Positions 1 to 6,587 of a DNA stretch of 9,432 nucleotides are shown in pieces. The notes below the pieces were generated by a model. It was given only the letters and a program-made list of their open reading frames with translations. It did no database searches and was not told the origin of the DNA. Numbering within the stretch: position 1 is the stretch's first letter; each line of letters starts with the position of its first letter. The position numbers and the translations under genes were made by a program. The DNA lies in contig SBFU01000239.1 of NCBI GenBank assembly GCA_006227785.1, positions 1-9,432 of the forward strand, written 5' to 3'. This DNA is from Burkholderiales bacterium. Its GTDB lineage: Bacteria > Pseudomonadota > Gammaproteobacteria > Burkholderiales > Burkholderiaceae_C.

Positions 1-273
1 GCAATCCGACCGGACATTTCAGGGGCATACGACTTTGGCTTGAATGCCGTGCCGAGCCCCAGACCGACGGGCTCCCGCAAATGGGGCCGACATCCCCTGT
101 TTGTGCATTTCTGTTCACAGCTGCTAACAATTTCCCCCCTTCTGCTCGACCCCTGTTCTCGACGCGATGGCCAGAAAAGCCTTGATGCTCATACCTTTGC
201 GTGACATGCCGAAGGCCGCGGGTTAATCCGCTCGCCCATGGCGCCGGGGGGCGGCGCACTAGAATCGTCCCCC
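1..273. other. Non-coding region upstream of argS
   Basis: No open frame here has a plausible start, ribosome binding site and protein-like composition. A perfect 6-bp inverted repeat (GAGCCC at 54-59, GGGCTC at 69-74, 9-nt loop) has no T-run after it, so it is not a convincing terminator. The stretch from about 95 to 150 is more A/T-rich than the surroundings and contains a poor -35/-10-like pair (TTGTGC at 101-106, TAACAA at 125-130) that could be a second promoter. A short GCGCC/GGCGC repeat lies at 241-257. The clearest signal is the TAGAAT hexamer at 260-265, listed separately. I see no tRNA or riboswitch. Confidence 0.6.
260..265 (+). promoter_or_regulatory. Putative -10 element of argS, leaderless type
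   Basis: TAGAAT matches the sigma70 -10 consensus TATAAT at 5 of 6 positions. Its last base lies 9 nt before the argS ATG at 274, so transcription would begin at or within a couple of bases of the start codon. No Shine-Dalgarno sequence lies between, which fits a leaderless mRNA. No good -35 is visible 16-18 bp upstream (the sequence there resembles CATGGC), so the promoter is only moderately supported. Confidence 0.45.
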
Positions 274-1947
274 ATGTTGAGAATCAAACAGGAACTGCTG
301 GCGGGCCTGTCGGCCACGCTGGAACAACTGGCTCCCGGTGCCGGCGACAAGGCCGCTTTCGAGTCGCCCAAGATGGCCTCGCACGGCGATCTGGCGGTCA
401 CCGCCGCCATGCAACTGGCCAAACCGCTCAGGTCCAATCCACGTCAGGTGGCGGAGCAGCTCAAGGCGGCCCTGCTGGGTCTGCCCGCCTACCAGCGCTG
501 GGTGGCCGACATCGAGATCGCCGGGCCAGGGTTCATCAACATTCGGCTGCAGCCCTCGGCCAAGCAGCAGATCGTTCATGAAGTGCTGGGCGAGGGTGAC
601 CGTTTTGGCTGCCAGGCCTCGAACGGTCGTCGCCTGATGGTCGAATTCGTGTCCGCCAACCCCACGGGTCCGCTGCACGTCGGCCATGGTCGCCAGGCCG
701 CCCTCGGTGATGCCATCTGCAACCTCTACGAGACCCAGGGCTGGGCCGTCTACCGTGAGTTCTACTACAACGACGCGGGCGTGCAGATTGGCACACTGGC
801 CACCAGCACGCAGCTGCGCATCCAGGGCTTCAAGCCGGGTGATCCCGAATGGCCCGAGGCGGCCTACAACGGCGACTACATCCAGGACATCGCCAACGAT
901 TACCTGGCCAGGAAGTCGGTGCATTCCGATGACCGCGAATTCACCGCCAGCGGTGATCCTCAGGCCCTGGACGACATCCGGCTGTTTGCCGTGGCCTACC
1001 TGCGCCATGAGCAGGACCTGGATCTGAAAGCCTTCGCGGTCAGGTTCGACAACTACTACCTGGAATCCAGCCTGTACACCAGCGGCAAAGTGGACGCCAC
1101 GGTGCAGAAGCTGCGCGACGCCGGCAAGACCTACGAGCAGGACGGCGCCCTGTGGCTCAAGACCACCGACTACGGTGACGACAAGGACCGCGTCATGCGC
1201 AAAGGTGACGGGTCCTACACCTATTTCGTGCCTGATGTGGCCTACCACATCACCAAGTGGGAGCGCGGCTTTGACAAGGTGATCAACATCCAGGGCACGG
1301 ACCACCACGGCACCATCGCCCGGGTGCGTGCGGGACTGCAGGCGGCTGGCGCCGGTATTCCCGAGGGCTACCCCGATTACGTCCTGCACACCATGGTGCG
1401 CGTGGTGCGCAACGGCGAAGAGGTCAAGATCAGCAAGCGGGCGGGAAGCTACGTCACCCTGCGCGACCTGATCGAATGGACCAGCAAGGACGCAGTGCGC
1501 TTCTTCCTGCTCAGCCGCAAGCCCGACACCGAATACACCTTCGATGTCGACCTGGCGGTCCAGAAGAACAATGACAACCCGGTCTACTACGTGCAGTACG
1601 CCCATGCGCGCATCTGTTCGGTGCTGGCCAGCTGGGGGGGCGACACGGCCCAGCTGGCCTCGGTCGACCTGTCTGCCCTCGATACACCGGCAGCCCAGCC
1701 GCTCATGCTGCAGCTGGCCCGCTACCCTGAGATGCTGACGGCCGCCGCTGCTGGGTTTGCGCCCCACGACGTGACGTTCTACCTGCGCGATCTGGCGGCC
1801 ACCTACCACAGCTACTACGATGCCGAGCGCATCCTGGTCGATGAAGAGCCGGTCCGGCTCGCCCGGCTGGCCCTGGTCGCCGCCACGGCGCAGGTGCTGC
1901 ACAATGGACTGGCGGTGCTCGGTGTGAGCGCACCGACCAAAATGTGA
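274..1947 (+). CDS. argS: Arginyl-tRNA synthetase (ArgRS, class I)
   Basis: This enzyme charges tRNA-Arg with arginine in the cytoplasm, using ATP. The product is 557 residues from the ATG at 274, close to the usual 550-580. The N-terminal part (about 1-110) is the ArgRS-specific tRNA D-loop-recognition domain. The Rossmann catalytic core carries the HIGH motif as HVGH at 135-138, preceded by SANPTGPL. The KMSKS motif appears as KISKR at 385-389. The C-terminal helical anticodon-binding domain runs to the end and includes the typical [16 protein letters not shown] segment. An upstream in-frame ATG at 238 would add 12 residues ([11 protein letters not shown] and similar) unlike the family, and it precedes the -10 hexamer, so I prefer 274. 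A SPOR-domain gene follows 13 nt after the stop, suggesting co-transcription. Function is certain; only the start and promoter are open. Confidence 0.97.
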   Translation: MLRIKQELLAGLSATLEQLAPGAGDKAAFESPKMASHGDLAVTAAMQLAKPLRSNPRQVAEQLKAALLGLPAYQRWVADIEIAGPGFINIRLQPSAKQQIVHEVLGEGDRFGCQASNGRRLMVEFVSANPTGPLHVGHGRQAALGDAICNLYETQGWAVYREFYYNDAGVQIGTLATSTQLRIQGFKPGDPEWPEAAYNGDYIQDIANDYLARKSVHSDDREFTASGDPQALDDIRLFAVAYLRHEQDLDLKAFAVRFDNYYLESSLYTSGKVDATVQKLRDAGKTYEQDGALWLKTTDYGDDKDRVMRKGDGSYTYFVPDVAYHITKWERGFDKVINIQGTDHHGTIARVRAGLQAAGAGIPEGYPDYVLHTMVRVVRNGEEVKISKRAGSYVTLRDLIEWTSKDAVRFFLLSRKPDTEYTFDVDLAVQKNNDNPVYYVQYAHARICSVLASWGGDTAQLASVDLSALDTPAAQPLMLQLARYPEMLTAAAAGFAPHDVTFYLRDLAATYHSYYDAERILVDEEPVRLARLALVAATAQVLHNGLAVLGVSAPTKM

Positions 1948-1960
1948 GCTCTCCTGCGAC

Positions 1961-2599
1961 ATGAAAAGATCCCACAAGCTGTCCTCCCGCGCCCGCGGCG
2001 GCACCCTGACCGGTTTCATTGTCGGCGTGCTGGTGGGCCTGGCGGCTGCCCTGGCCGTCGCGGTCTATGTGACGAAGGTGCCCGTGCCCTTTGTTGATCG
2101 CGGGGTGTCCCGCAATCCCGGGCAGGACCTGCTCGAGGCCGAGCGGAACCGGAACTGGAATCCGAATGCCAGCCTGGGCGGGGGGCCGGTGACCCCGTCC
2201 GTGCCACCGGAAACCCCCTCGCCGGGGGGCGTGGCGGCTCAACCCGGAGCGGATGCGGCAGCGCCTGCCACCTCGGCCGATCCCTTGGGCGATCTGGTGC
2301 GTTCACGCCTGGGCGATGGCACGGGTGACCCCCCGGTGGCAGCGGTTGAGCCCGGTAGCGATGGTTTCACCTACTACGTCCAGGCCGGGGCGTTTCGGAG
2401 CTCCGATGAGGCCCAGTCGCAACGTGCTCGCCTGGCCATGCTGGGCATAGAGGCGGTGGTGAGTGAGCGCCTGCAGTCGGGACAGACTTTCTACCGTGTC
2501 AGGGTGGGACCGTTTGGGCAGAAGGCCATGGCCGACCTGACCAAGGAGCAGCTGGCCACCCATGGCATTGATGCGGCCCTGGTGCGTGTGCAGCGCTGA
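1961..2599 (+). CDS. SPOR-domain inner-membrane protein (FtsN-like)
   Basis: The 212-residue product has a short, basic cytoplasmic N-terminus (MKRSHKLSSRARGG) and one membrane helix at about 15-38 (LTGFIVGVLVGLAAALAVAVYV). A Pro/Ala/Gly-rich periplasmic linker spans about 60-130. A C-terminal SPOR domain covers about 135-212, with the hallmark YYVQAGAF start and a later FYRVRVGPF repeat. SPOR domains bind glycan strands stripped of stem peptides at the division septum, so the protein probably acts in septal peptidoglycan synthesis or remodelling, as FtsN does. It lacks other FtsN landmarks I could verify, so I give no symbol. It starts 13 nt after argS with no clear Shine-Dalgarno, suggesting translational coupling. 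argS-SPOR-dsbA is, from memory, a common order in Burkholderiales. The domain call is firm; the exact role is inferred. Confidence 0.9.
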   Translation: MKRSHKLSSRARGGTLTGFIVGVLVGLAAALAVAVYVTKVPVPFVDRGVSRNPGQDLLEAERNRNWNPNASLGGGPVTPSVPPETPSPGGVAAQPGADAAAPATSADPLGDLVRSRLGDGTGDPPVAAVEPGSDGFTYYVQAGAFRSSDEAQSQRARLAMLGIEAVVSERLQSGQTFYRVRVGPFGQKAMADLTKEQLATHGIDAALVRVQR

Positions 2600-2608
2600 T
2601 CGGCCTGT

Positions 2609-2633
2609 CCGCAGCTCCTCTGCGGGAACTTTT
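2609..2633 (+). terminator. Weak hairpin/attenuator between SPOR gene and dsbA
   Basis: A perfect 6-bp stem (CCGCAG at 2609-2614, CTGCGG at 2620-2625) closes a 5-nt loop. TTTT follows at 2630-2633, four bases after the stem. The short T-run and its distance make this at best a partial terminator. It could lower read-through from argS into dsbA or simply protect the mRNA end. Confidence 0.35.
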
Positions 2634-2667
2634 GAGACCGCCCACCCCCTCCAACTGGCCACCAACC

Positions 2668-2674
2668 AGGAAAC
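2668..2674 (+). promoter_or_regulatory. Ribosome binding site deciding the dsbA start
   Basis: AGGAAAC lies 5-6 nt before the ATG at 2680. No comparable site precedes the upstream in-frame TTG at 2632, which would add 16 Pro-rich residues in front of the signal peptide. The site therefore fixes the start at 2680. Confidence 0.6.
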
Positions 2675-2679
2675 TTCCT

Positions 2680-3321
2680 ATGCAACGTCGTGATTTCTCC
2701 CGTGTGCTGGCCGTTTCGGCCGGCTTGACTGCCCTGAGTGGTTTCCCCCTGGCGAATGCCCAGGCACCCGCTGCCCTCCGCGAAGGCCGGGACTTCGTGA
2801 GGCTGTCCAAACCGGCGCCGGTGGATGCCCCTGCCGGCCAGATCGAGGTGCTGGAGTTCTTTGCCTACACCTGTGTTCACTGCTACAACTTCGAGCCCCT
2901 GTTCGAAGACTGGAAAAAAGGCATCCGGACCGATGTGGTGGTGCGCCGCGTACCTGTCGCGTTCAATGAAGCCTTTGTCCCGCTGCAGCGCCTGTACTAC
3001 GCCCTTGAGGGCATGCAGCAGCTCGATGCGCTGCACAGCAAGGTCTTCAAGGCCATCCATGAGGACAAGGTGCGCCTGAATACGCCCGAAGCCATCCTGG
3101 CTTGGGTGGGCAAGCAGGGTGTCGATACCAAGAAATTCACCGGCTTCTACAACGCATTTGCGATGGATGGCAAGGTGCGTCGAGCGGTGCAGCTGCAGGA
3201 TGCCTATCAGGTCGAGGGCACCCCTTCTCTGGGCATTGCGGGTCGCTTCTACGTGACCGGCCAGGGGCCGCGCACCCTGGTGGTGGCCAACGCCCTGATC
3301 GACCAGGTGCGCCGGGGCTGA
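2680..3321 (+). CDS. dsbA: Periplasmic thiol:disulfide interchange protein DsbA
   Basis: DsbA oxidises cysteine pairs in exported proteins and is itself reoxidised by DsbB. The product is 213 residues, the usual size. Residues 1-27 form a signal peptide with a twin-arginine-like start (MQRRDFSRV) and a probable cleavage site after ANA at 25-27. The mature protein has a thioredoxin fold with an inserted helical domain. The active site FFAYTCVHC places the catalytic pair at C65 and C68, and the conserved cis-proline follows a threonine at T181-P182 (VEGTPSLGI). The dipeptide between the cysteines is Val-His rather than the Pro-His of E. coli; CVHC is also known in Neisseria DsbA enzymes. The gene lies 80 bp after the SPOR gene, with a hairpin in the gap and its own ribosome binding site. 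The DsbA/DsbL family call is firm; the export route (Sec or Tat) is uncertain. Confidence 0.94.
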   Translation: MQRRDFSRVLAVSAGLTALSGFPLANAQAPAALREGRDFVRLSKPAPVDAPAGQIEVLEFFAYTCVHCYNFEPLFEDWKKGIRTDVVVRRVPVAFNEAFVPLQRLYYALEGMQQLDALHSKVFKAIHEDKVRLNTPEAILAWVGKQGVDTKKFTGFYNAFAMDGKVRRAVQLQDAYQVEGTPSLGIAGRFYVTGQGPRTLVVANALIDQVRRG

Positions 3322-3332
3322 GCGGCCTTTTT
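3311..3332 (+). terminator. Possible weak intrinsic terminator after dsbA
   Basis: The dsbA stop codon lies inside a small GC-rich hairpin (for example GGCT at 3316-3319 with GGCC at 3324-3327, loop GAGC). TTTTT follows directly at 3328-3332. The stem is only about 4 strong pairs, one of them G-U, so efficiency would be low. The position at the end of the argS-SPOR-dsbA block supports it. Confidence 0.4.
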
Positions 3333-3339
3333 CGGGTTA

Positions 3340-3362
3340 CCTGGCCCGGCAGACGGGCCGGG
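3340..3362. repeat. Strong GC hairpin between dsbA and lptA
   Basis: CCTGGCCCG at 3340-3348 pairs with CGGGCCGGG at 3354-3362 across a 5-nt loop: nine pairs, one of them G-U. No T-run follows on either strand, so it is not a simple intrinsic terminator. It may stabilise the 3' end of the dsbA transcript or help the T-run hairpin just upstream. Confidence 0.55.
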
Positions 3363-3368
3363 GCAGTG

Positions 3369-3380
3369 CTGTCCGGACAG
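3369..3380. repeat. Perfect 12-bp palindrome upstream of the lptA promoter
   Basis: CTGTCCGGACAG is a perfect inverted repeat with no spacer. It ends about 30 bp before the putative lptA -35 at 3411. The symmetry and position would suit a dimeric regulator site, but in GC-rich DNA a 12-bp palindrome can occur by chance. I do not recognise a regulator for it. Confidence 0.4.
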
Positions 3381-3410
3381 GACGGGGCCCTGAAATGTGG
3401 CGCGCCGGGG

Positions 3411-3438
3411 TCTACAAAGGGGCGGGCACCGCTACAAT
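3411..3438 (+). promoter_or_regulatory. Putative sigma70 promoter of lptA-lptB
   Basis: TCTACA at 3411-3416 (4 of 6 against TTGACA) and TACAAT at 3433-3438 (5 of 6 against TATAAT) are separated by 16 bp. The local sequence turns A/T-rich at 3432-3448, unlike its surroundings. Initiation would fall near 3445-3446, where an ATG in frame with lptA occurs. The promoter would drive lptA, lptB and possibly rpoN. Confidence 0.6.
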
Positions 3439-3464
3439 CAAAATAATGCAAGTTTCGTGCCCCC

Positions 3465-3469
3465 GGAGA
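3465..3469 (+). promoter_or_regulatory. Ribosome binding site of lptA
   Basis: GGAGA lies 3 nt before the ATG at 3473, within CCCCGGAGAACC. The spacing is short, but it is the best site in the region and favours 3473 over the in-frame ATGs at 3395 and 3446. Confidence 0.5.
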
Positions 3470-3472
3470 ACC

Positions 3473-4111
3473 ATGCTTGACAAACGCCTGCCCCGCCAGT
3501 TCTTCCGCGCCTTCGGCTGTGCGCTGACCGCACTTGCCGTGGCTGGTGTCGCGCAAGCCGAACTGGCCGACAAGAACGCCCCCATGAACATCGAAGCCGA
3601 TGCCTTGCGGTACGACGATGTGAACCGCACCAGCACCTTCACCGGCAATGTGGTGATCACCAAGGGCAGCATCGTGATGCGCGGGCGCCGTGTGGTCGTC
3701 AGGCAGGACGAGCAGGGCAACCAGTTCGGCACCATCACGGGTGACGACAAGGCGCAGGGGTTCTTCCGTCAGAAACGCGAAGGCCTGGAGGAGTGGATCG
3801 AGGGTCATGGAGACCGTATCGAGTACGACAGCCAGAAAGAAACCGTGCGCTTTCAGGGCAACGCCGCCTTGCGCCGCTTTCGGGGAACGCAGCTCAACGA
3901 CGAGTCGCTCGGAAGTGTGATCACCTACAACAGCGCCACCGAGGTTTTCACGGTTCAGGGTGGTACGCCCAGCCGCACCGCCGAGAACCCCTCCGGACGG
4001 GTGCGGGCCATGCTCACCCCGGTGCCCAAGGACGAGACCGCGCCGTCCACGCCACCGGCTCCGCCGGCGAACCTGCGGGCCAGCCCCCAGATCGACGAGA
4101 AACGCCAGTGA
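3473..4111 (+). CDS. lptA: Lipopolysaccharide transport periplasmic protein LptA
   Basis: LptA polymerises its beta-jellyroll into the periplasmic bridge that carries lipopolysaccharide from LptC to LptD. From the ATG at 3473 the product is 212 residues, slightly longer than the E. coli protein. Residues 1-29 are a Sec signal peptide (basic start, hydrophobic core, cleavage after AQA). The mature part begins with the family hallmark [15 protein letters not shown], followed by [11 protein letters not shown] and repeated short beta-strand motifs. The C-terminal 45 or so residues are a Pro/Ala-rich tail ([10 protein letters not shown]) outside the conserved fold. Its stop overlaps the lptB start, a sign of translational coupling. 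Other in-frame ATGs at 3395 and 3446 would give longer N-termini; 3395 precedes the promoter, while 3446 sits at the predicted transcription start. lptC and kdsC, often just upstream, are absent here. Confidence 0.93.
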   Translation: MLDKRLPRQFFRAFGCALTALAVAGVAQAELADKNAPMNIEADALRYDDVNRTSTFTGNVVITKGSIVMRGRRVVVRQDEQGNQFGTITGDDKAQGFFRQKREGLEEWIEGHGDRIEYDSQKETVRFQGNAALRRFRGTQLNDESLGSVITYNSATEVFTVQGGTPSRTAENPSGRVRAMLTPVPKDETAPSTPPAPPANLRASPQIDEKRQ

Positions 4112-4890
4112 CAGCAGACGTGGCCAGCGGGCCACCGGCAGAACTGGCGCCCAGCCGGTTGGAGGCCAGTGGTCTGAAGAAATCCTATGGCAGCCGGCGG
4201 GTTGTCAAGGACGTCTCGTTGTCGGTCGACAAGGGTGAGGTGGTGGGCCTGCTGGGCCCCAATGGCGCTGGCAAGACGACGTCCTTCTACATGATTGTCG
4301 GGCTGCTGCGCTCGGACGCCGGCACCATCCTGCTCGATGGCCAGGCGATCGAGCGCCTGCCCATCCATCGCCGCGCGCGACTGGGACTGGGCTACCTGCC
4401 CCAGGAGGCATCCATCTTCCGCAAGCTCAGCGTGGCCGACAACGTGAGGGCAGTGCTGGAATTGCAGGTCGACGAACAGGGTCAGCCGCTGTCGCCTGCC
4501 GAGGTGAACCGGCGTCTTGAGGTGCTGCTGCGTGACCTGCACGTCGAGCATCTGCGCGACTCGCCCGCGCCGGCGCTCTCCGGTGGTGAGCGGCGCCGCG
4601 TCGAGATCGCTCGGGCCCTGGCCACCGATCCGCGGTTCATCCTGCTGGACGAACCGTTTGCCGGCATCGATCCGATCGCCGTGATCGAGATCCAGCGCAT
4701 CATCGGCTTCCTCAAGGCGCGCGGCATCGGCGTGCTGATCACCGACCACAACGTTCGCGAAACGCTGGGCATCTGCGATCGCGCCTACATCATCAGCGAC
4801 GGCCATGTGCTGGCCAGCGGTACCCCTGCGGAGATTGTCGAAAACGCCGATGTGCGCCGGGTGTACCTCGGTGAGCACTTCAGGATGTGA
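4108..4890 (+). CDS. lptB: Lipopolysaccharide export ATPase LptB
   Basis: LptB is the cytoplasmic ATPase that, with LptF, LptG and LptC, extracts lipopolysaccharide from the inner membrane and pushes it along the LptA bridge. The product is 260 residues from the GTG at 4108, about 20 more than E. coli LptB. Landmarks are all present: Walker [10 protein letters not shown] at 50-58, Q-loop Q99 in [10 protein letters not shown], signature LSGGE at 157-161, Walker B with D181-E182 in [12 protein letters not shown], and switch H214 in TDHNVRE. The start GTG overlaps the lptA stop in GTGA (4-nt overlap). A second GTG at 4120 would shorten the product by four residues; I chose the overlapping one. 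The first 17 or so residues (rich in A, P, G) are poorly conserved filler. Family identity is firm because the YLPQEASIF and GEHFRM segments are LptB-specific, not general ABC features. Confidence 0.96.
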   Translation: MTADVASGPPAELAPSRLEASGLKKSYGSRRVVKDVSLSVDKGEVVGLLGPNGAGKTTSFYMIVGLLRSDAGTILLDGQAIERLPIHRRARLGLGYLPQEASIFRKLSVADNVRAVLELQVDEQGQPLSPAEVNRRLEVLLRDLHVEHLRDSPAPALSGGERRRVEIARALATDPRFILLDEPFAGIDPIAVIEIQRIIGFLKARGIGVLITDHNVRETLGICDRAYIISDGHVLASGTPAEIVENADVRRVYLGEHFRM

Positions 4891-4913
4891 TGGTCCGGCA
4901 GCACCACTCCCAC

Positions 4914-4945
4914 GCCCGATCGGGCCGGGTGCATCTCCGCCCGGC
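4914..4945. repeat. Overlapping palindrome and hairpin in the lptB-rpoN gap
   Basis: GCCCGATCGGGC at 4914-4925 is a perfect 12-bp palindrome. The adjoining segment 4924-4945 can instead form a 6-bp stem (GCCGGG with CCCGGC) around a 10-nt loop. Both share bases 4924-4925, so the two folds compete slightly. No T-run follows. The elements lie 25-56 nt before the rpoN start and could influence its expression. Confidence 0.4.
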
Positions 4946-4969
4946 ACCTGACTTCGCAGGGGCTGCGCC

Positions 4970-6571
4970 ATGAAGCAAGGCCTCTCACTTCGGGTTTCGC
5001 AGCACCTGGCCCTGACGCCACAACTGCAGCAATCGATTCGGCTGCTGCAGTTGTCGACCCTGGAAATGGCACAGGAAGTCGAGCAGATGCTCGATGAAAA
5101 CCCGTTCCTGGAGCGCTCCGACGAGACCGCCGATCGCGAAGCCTTTGGACTTGAGCAGACCGACACCCCGGTCAGCACCGGAGAGCAGATTGCCGACGCC
5201 GGGCAGGTGGAGTCTGCCGCCCCCGCAACCCCAGGCGAGAGTTCCGCGTCATCGGATGGCGACGGCACGGACATGGTCGAGCGCGGCGCCGACGGAGACG
5301 CCCCTCTGGAAGAGAGCTGGGATGGGGATGGCTCGGTCGACATGGCGCCCGATGACAGCGAGTGGGGTGGTGACGCCCCGCCGCGTGGAGCCTCCGGAGA
5401 CGATGACGAGACCGCCAGTGCTGCCGATCTGGCCAGTGAACATGTCGGCTTGCATGCCTATCTGCACGAACAGGCACGATGCCTGCGGCTGTCCGACGAG
5501 GATCGAGCCGCGCTGGGCTTCCTGATCGAATCGCTGAACGACGACGGTTATCTGGAAGACACCCTGCACGATCTGGCCCTGGCCTGGTTGCAGCTGGAGG
5601 GGCTGACCCAAGCCGCCCTGTCCGATCCCGAACTGCTGGAGGCACTGGAACAACGCCTGGTCACGGCCCTGCACTGGCTGCAGCACCTGGAGCCGGCCGG
5701 TGTGGGTGCCCGCGATCTGGGCGAGTGCCTGCGCTTGCAGATACTGGAGTTGCGCAACACACCGCAGGCCCAGGCGGCTTTGGCCATCTGTCAGCAGCCT
5801 CTCGAGCTGGTGGCCAAGCGCGATCTCAAGCGACTGGCGGCCTTGTGCGGGCTGGAGGCCGATCGCCTGCGGGAGGCACTTGACCTGATTGCGCGGCTGG
5901 AGCCCAAGCCCGGACGGCGTTTTGCCGACCTGGAACGCAATGTGGTCGTTCCGGATGTCATCGTCACGCGCGCCGGTCGCGGGTTCAAGGTCCAGCTCAA
6001 CCCCGAGGTCATGCCCCGCCTGCGTGTGCATGAGGTGTATGCCAGTGCGGTGCGTCAGGGGCGGGGCGGGCGTGAAGGCGAGGCCGGGCATGCCGCCATG
6101 CAGCAGCGTCTGCAGGAGGCGCGCTGGTTCATCAAGAACATCCAGCAGCGCTTTGACACCATCCTGCGGGTCTCCAGCGCCATCGTTGAACGCCAGCGCA
6201 ATTTCTTCATGCATGGCGAACTGGCCATGCGGCCGCTGGTGCTGCGTGAGATCGCCGACGAACTCGGGCTGCATGAGTCGACCATCAGTCGCGTGACCAC
6301 GGCCAAGTACATGGCCACGCCCTTTGGCACCTACGAACTCAAGTATTTTTTCGGTTCGGCGCTCGGCACCGAAACCGGAGGCAATGCATCCAGCACGGCG
6401 GTGCGGGCCCTGTTGCGGCAATTCATCGCGTCCGAGGAGCAGTCGCGTCCGCTGTCCGACAACCAGCTGTCGGACCTGCTCAAGGAGCAGGGTATTGAAT
6501 GCGCCCGGCGCACGGTGGCCAAGTACCGGGAAGCGATGCGCATCGCGCCCGCCAACCTGCGCAAGCGCTGA
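4970..6571 (+). CDS. rpoN: RNA polymerase sigma-54 factor RpoN
   Basis: Sigma-54 directs RNA polymerase to -24/-12 promoters that need an ATP-driven enhancer-binding activator. The product is 533 residues, longer than the E. coli form of 477. Region I (1-48) is Gln/Leu-rich (SQHLALTPQLQQSIRLLQLS) and contacts activators. Region II (about 49-153) is very acidic, with some 31 Asp/Glu and few basic residues. The core-binding domain follows from about 154. The helix-turn-helix that reads the -12 region is at about 425-445 (REIADELGLHESTISRVT). The RpoN box ARRTVAKYRE at 512-521 reads the -24 region. The ATG at 4970 has a G-rich stretch (GCAGGGG, 4956-4962) as a likely ribosome binding site. It lies 79 bp after lptB, a frequent neighbour. 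hpf and ptsN, which often follow rpoN, are not here; an rRNA methyltransferase begins 16 nt after the stop. Confidence 0.97.
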   Translation: MKQGLSLRVSQHLALTPQLQQSIRLLQLSTLEMAQEVEQMLDENPFLERSDETADREAFGLEQTDTPVSTGEQIADAGQVESAAPATPGESSASSDGDGTDMVERGADGDAPLEESWDGDGSVDMAPDDSEWGGDAPPRGASGDDDETASAADLASEHVGLHAYLHEQARCLRLSDEDRAALGFLIESLNDDGYLEDTLHDLALAWLQLEGLTQAALSDPELLEALEQRLVTALHWLQHLEPAGVGARDLGECLRLQILELRNTPQAQAALAICQQPLELVAKRDLKRLAALCGLEADRLREALDLIARLEPKPGRRFADLERNVVVPDVIVTRAGRGFKVQLNPEVMPRLRVHEVYASAVRQGRGGREGEAGHAAMQQRLQEARWFIKNIQQRFDTILRVSSAIVERQRNFFMHGELAMRPLVLREIADELGLHESTISRVTTAKYMATPFGTYELKYFFGSALGTETGGNASSTAVRALLRQFIASEEQSRPLSDNQLSDLLKEQGIECARRTVAKYREAMRIAPANLRKR

Positions 6572-6587
6572 GCGCCGGCCCGATCCC

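Noticed and set aside
241..257. GCGCC/GGCGC inverted repeat before argS as a terminator or operator
   Set aside because: The stem is five pairs in a G-run with no T-run; this is expected by chance in such composition.
238..273. Upstream ATG as the argS start
   Set aside because: The extra 12 residues are unlike the family, and this ATG lies upstream of the likely -10 element.
259..2019. A 586-codon open frame on the minus strand antisense to argS
   Set aside because: It is a shadow of a high-GC coding strand. The protein has no recognisable domain, and the + strand has all ArgRS motifs.
2632..2679. TTG at 2632 as the dsbA start
   Set aside because: It would put a Pro-rich segment before a good signal peptide, while the ATG at 2680 has a proper ribosome binding site.
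3955..5343. A 462-codon minus-strand open frame across lptA, lptB and rpoN
   Set aside because: It runs opposite three certain genes and has no family features or ribosome binding site. The length reflects the rarity of stops in GC-rich antisense frames.
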